Shown: one piece after another, positions 5,049 through 5,473 of the stretch
Position numbering within the stretch: position 1 is the first letter of the stretch
How the letters are laid out: the number at the start of each line of letters is the position of its first letter
DNA from: an uncultured Dehalococcoidia bacterium
Lineage (GTDB): Bacteria > Chloroflexota > Dehalococcoidia > Dehalococcoidales > UBA3254
DNA length: 5,473 nucleotides
NCBI GenBank assembly: GCA_903890885.1
Contig: CAITCX010000135.1
Coordinates: 1-5,473 of the forward strand
Direction of reading: 5' to 3'
Position numbers and translations under genes: made by a program
Notes under the pieces: model-generated
Seen by the model: the letters and a program-made list of their open reading frames with translations, nothing else
Database searches by the model: none
Told to the model about the DNA's origin: nothing

Positions 5049-5473
5049 ATGCCATATTCTGAAATACTAAATGTAATCCTGCCCACCTTTATTACCATAA
5101 TCATCGGCTACGTGATTGGTAAAATCATCCACATAGACATGACTGGCGTTATTGATATCGTGTTCTATGTCGGATTACCAGCACTAGTCTTTGTTTCTAT
5201 CTTGAATCAACAGATCGTCTTGCTGGATGCCTTAAAAATCTGGATTTCTGTTTTGCTGGTTTCTCTGGGATGCGGCGCCGCAGGCTGGATTTTATTCAGG
5301 GTATTTAAAACAAAACACTCGGGTCTCTATCTCCCGATTTCATTGCCCAATTCGGTAAATGTCCCGGTTCCCATCATCAGTTTGGCGTACGGGCCAACAG
5401 GACTGTTTTACGCGACACTCTATTATATTCCTAATGTCATTCTCTTATATTCAGTTGGAATATTTATCGCTGC
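5049..5473 (+). CDS. AEC (auxin efflux carrier)-family transporter, N-terminal part, cut by window edge
   Basis: The first 141 residues of an integral membrane carrier; the family normally has about 300 residues and ten membrane segments in two inverted halves. Hydrophobic segments visible: about 6-27, 34-52, 61-83, 94-114 and 118-140. The opening, with ILPTFITIIIGYVIGK (10-25) and then VFYVGLPALVFVSI (38-51), is typical of AEC proteins. In the fourth segment, LPNSVNVPVPIISLAYG (99-115) corresponds to the Asn/Pro-rich broken helix that in the family crosses near the substrate site. Bacterial members export or import organic acids such as malate or malonate; the substrate here cannot be read. 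An in-frame TGA at 5037-5039 rules out a longer N-terminus, and the ATG at 5049 is the first start after it, but it lacks a close ribosome site. The gene may be the third member of the hsp20-ubiB unit or have its own weak promoter (TTGCCA at 4970-4975). Confidence 0.82.
   Translation, partial: MPYSEILNVILPTFITIIIGYVIGKIIHIDMTGVIDIVFYVGLPALVFVSILNQQIVLLDALKIWISVLLVSLGCGAAGWILFRVFKTKHSGLYLPISLPNSVNVPVPIISLAYGPTGLFYATLYYIPNVILLYSVGIFIA

Overview
The window is about 5.5 kb of compact, ordinary bacterial chromosome with moderate GC, AT-rich intergenic gaps, strong AGGAGG-type ribosome sites and sigma70-type promoters. I see no mobile element, CRISPR array or stable RNA gene. The mix of genes (type I beta DAHP synthase, MarR regulator, NudC, Hsp20, UbiB/AarF kinase, AEC carrier) fits an anaerobic or facultative Gram-positive-like lineage. 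A Chloroflexota/Dehalococcoidia relative is my guess, but the sequence alone does not prove it.

Left end (1-1050, minus strand). Reading right to left: a MarR-family regulator (951-454), a promoter, a 25-residue leader peptide with five consecutive Tyr codons followed by Phe (387-310), an intrinsic terminator (287-255), and the 5' part of the gene for DAHP synthase, the first enzyme of aromatic amino-acid synthesis. Three competing RNA pairings can be traced by eye: 1:2 protector, 2:3 antiterminator and 3:4 terminator. Together they make a complete classical ribosome-mediated attenuator that senses charged tRNA-Tyr (and tRNA-Phe). This is the most striking content of the window.

Middle (1200-2530). 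A 110-residue protein of unknown function with a Cys-Cys-Gly motif is on the plus strand. It converges on a NudC-type NADH pyrophosphatase / NAD-cap hydrolase on the minus strand, which has both its zinc ribbon and its Nudix box intact.

Right (2530-5473, plus strand). The nudC/hsp20 divergent gap carries a perfect 8-9-8 inverted repeat. The hsp20 5' leader can fold so that part of its Shine-Dalgarno sequence is paired, resembling an RNA thermometer. hsp20 is followed after 76 nt by a UbiB/ABC1-type atypical kinase with two C-terminal membrane segments, probably co-transcribed. After a gap of about 120 nt with two stem-loops and an orphan Shine-Dalgarno sequence comes the start of an AEC-family membrane transporter, cut by the window edge.

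Functionally the window joins an amino-acid-supply circuit (attenuator plus DAHP synthase) to a stress and redox maintenance group (Hsp20, NudC, UbiB). Apart from the probable hsp20-ubiB operon, the genes appear to be separate transcription units.
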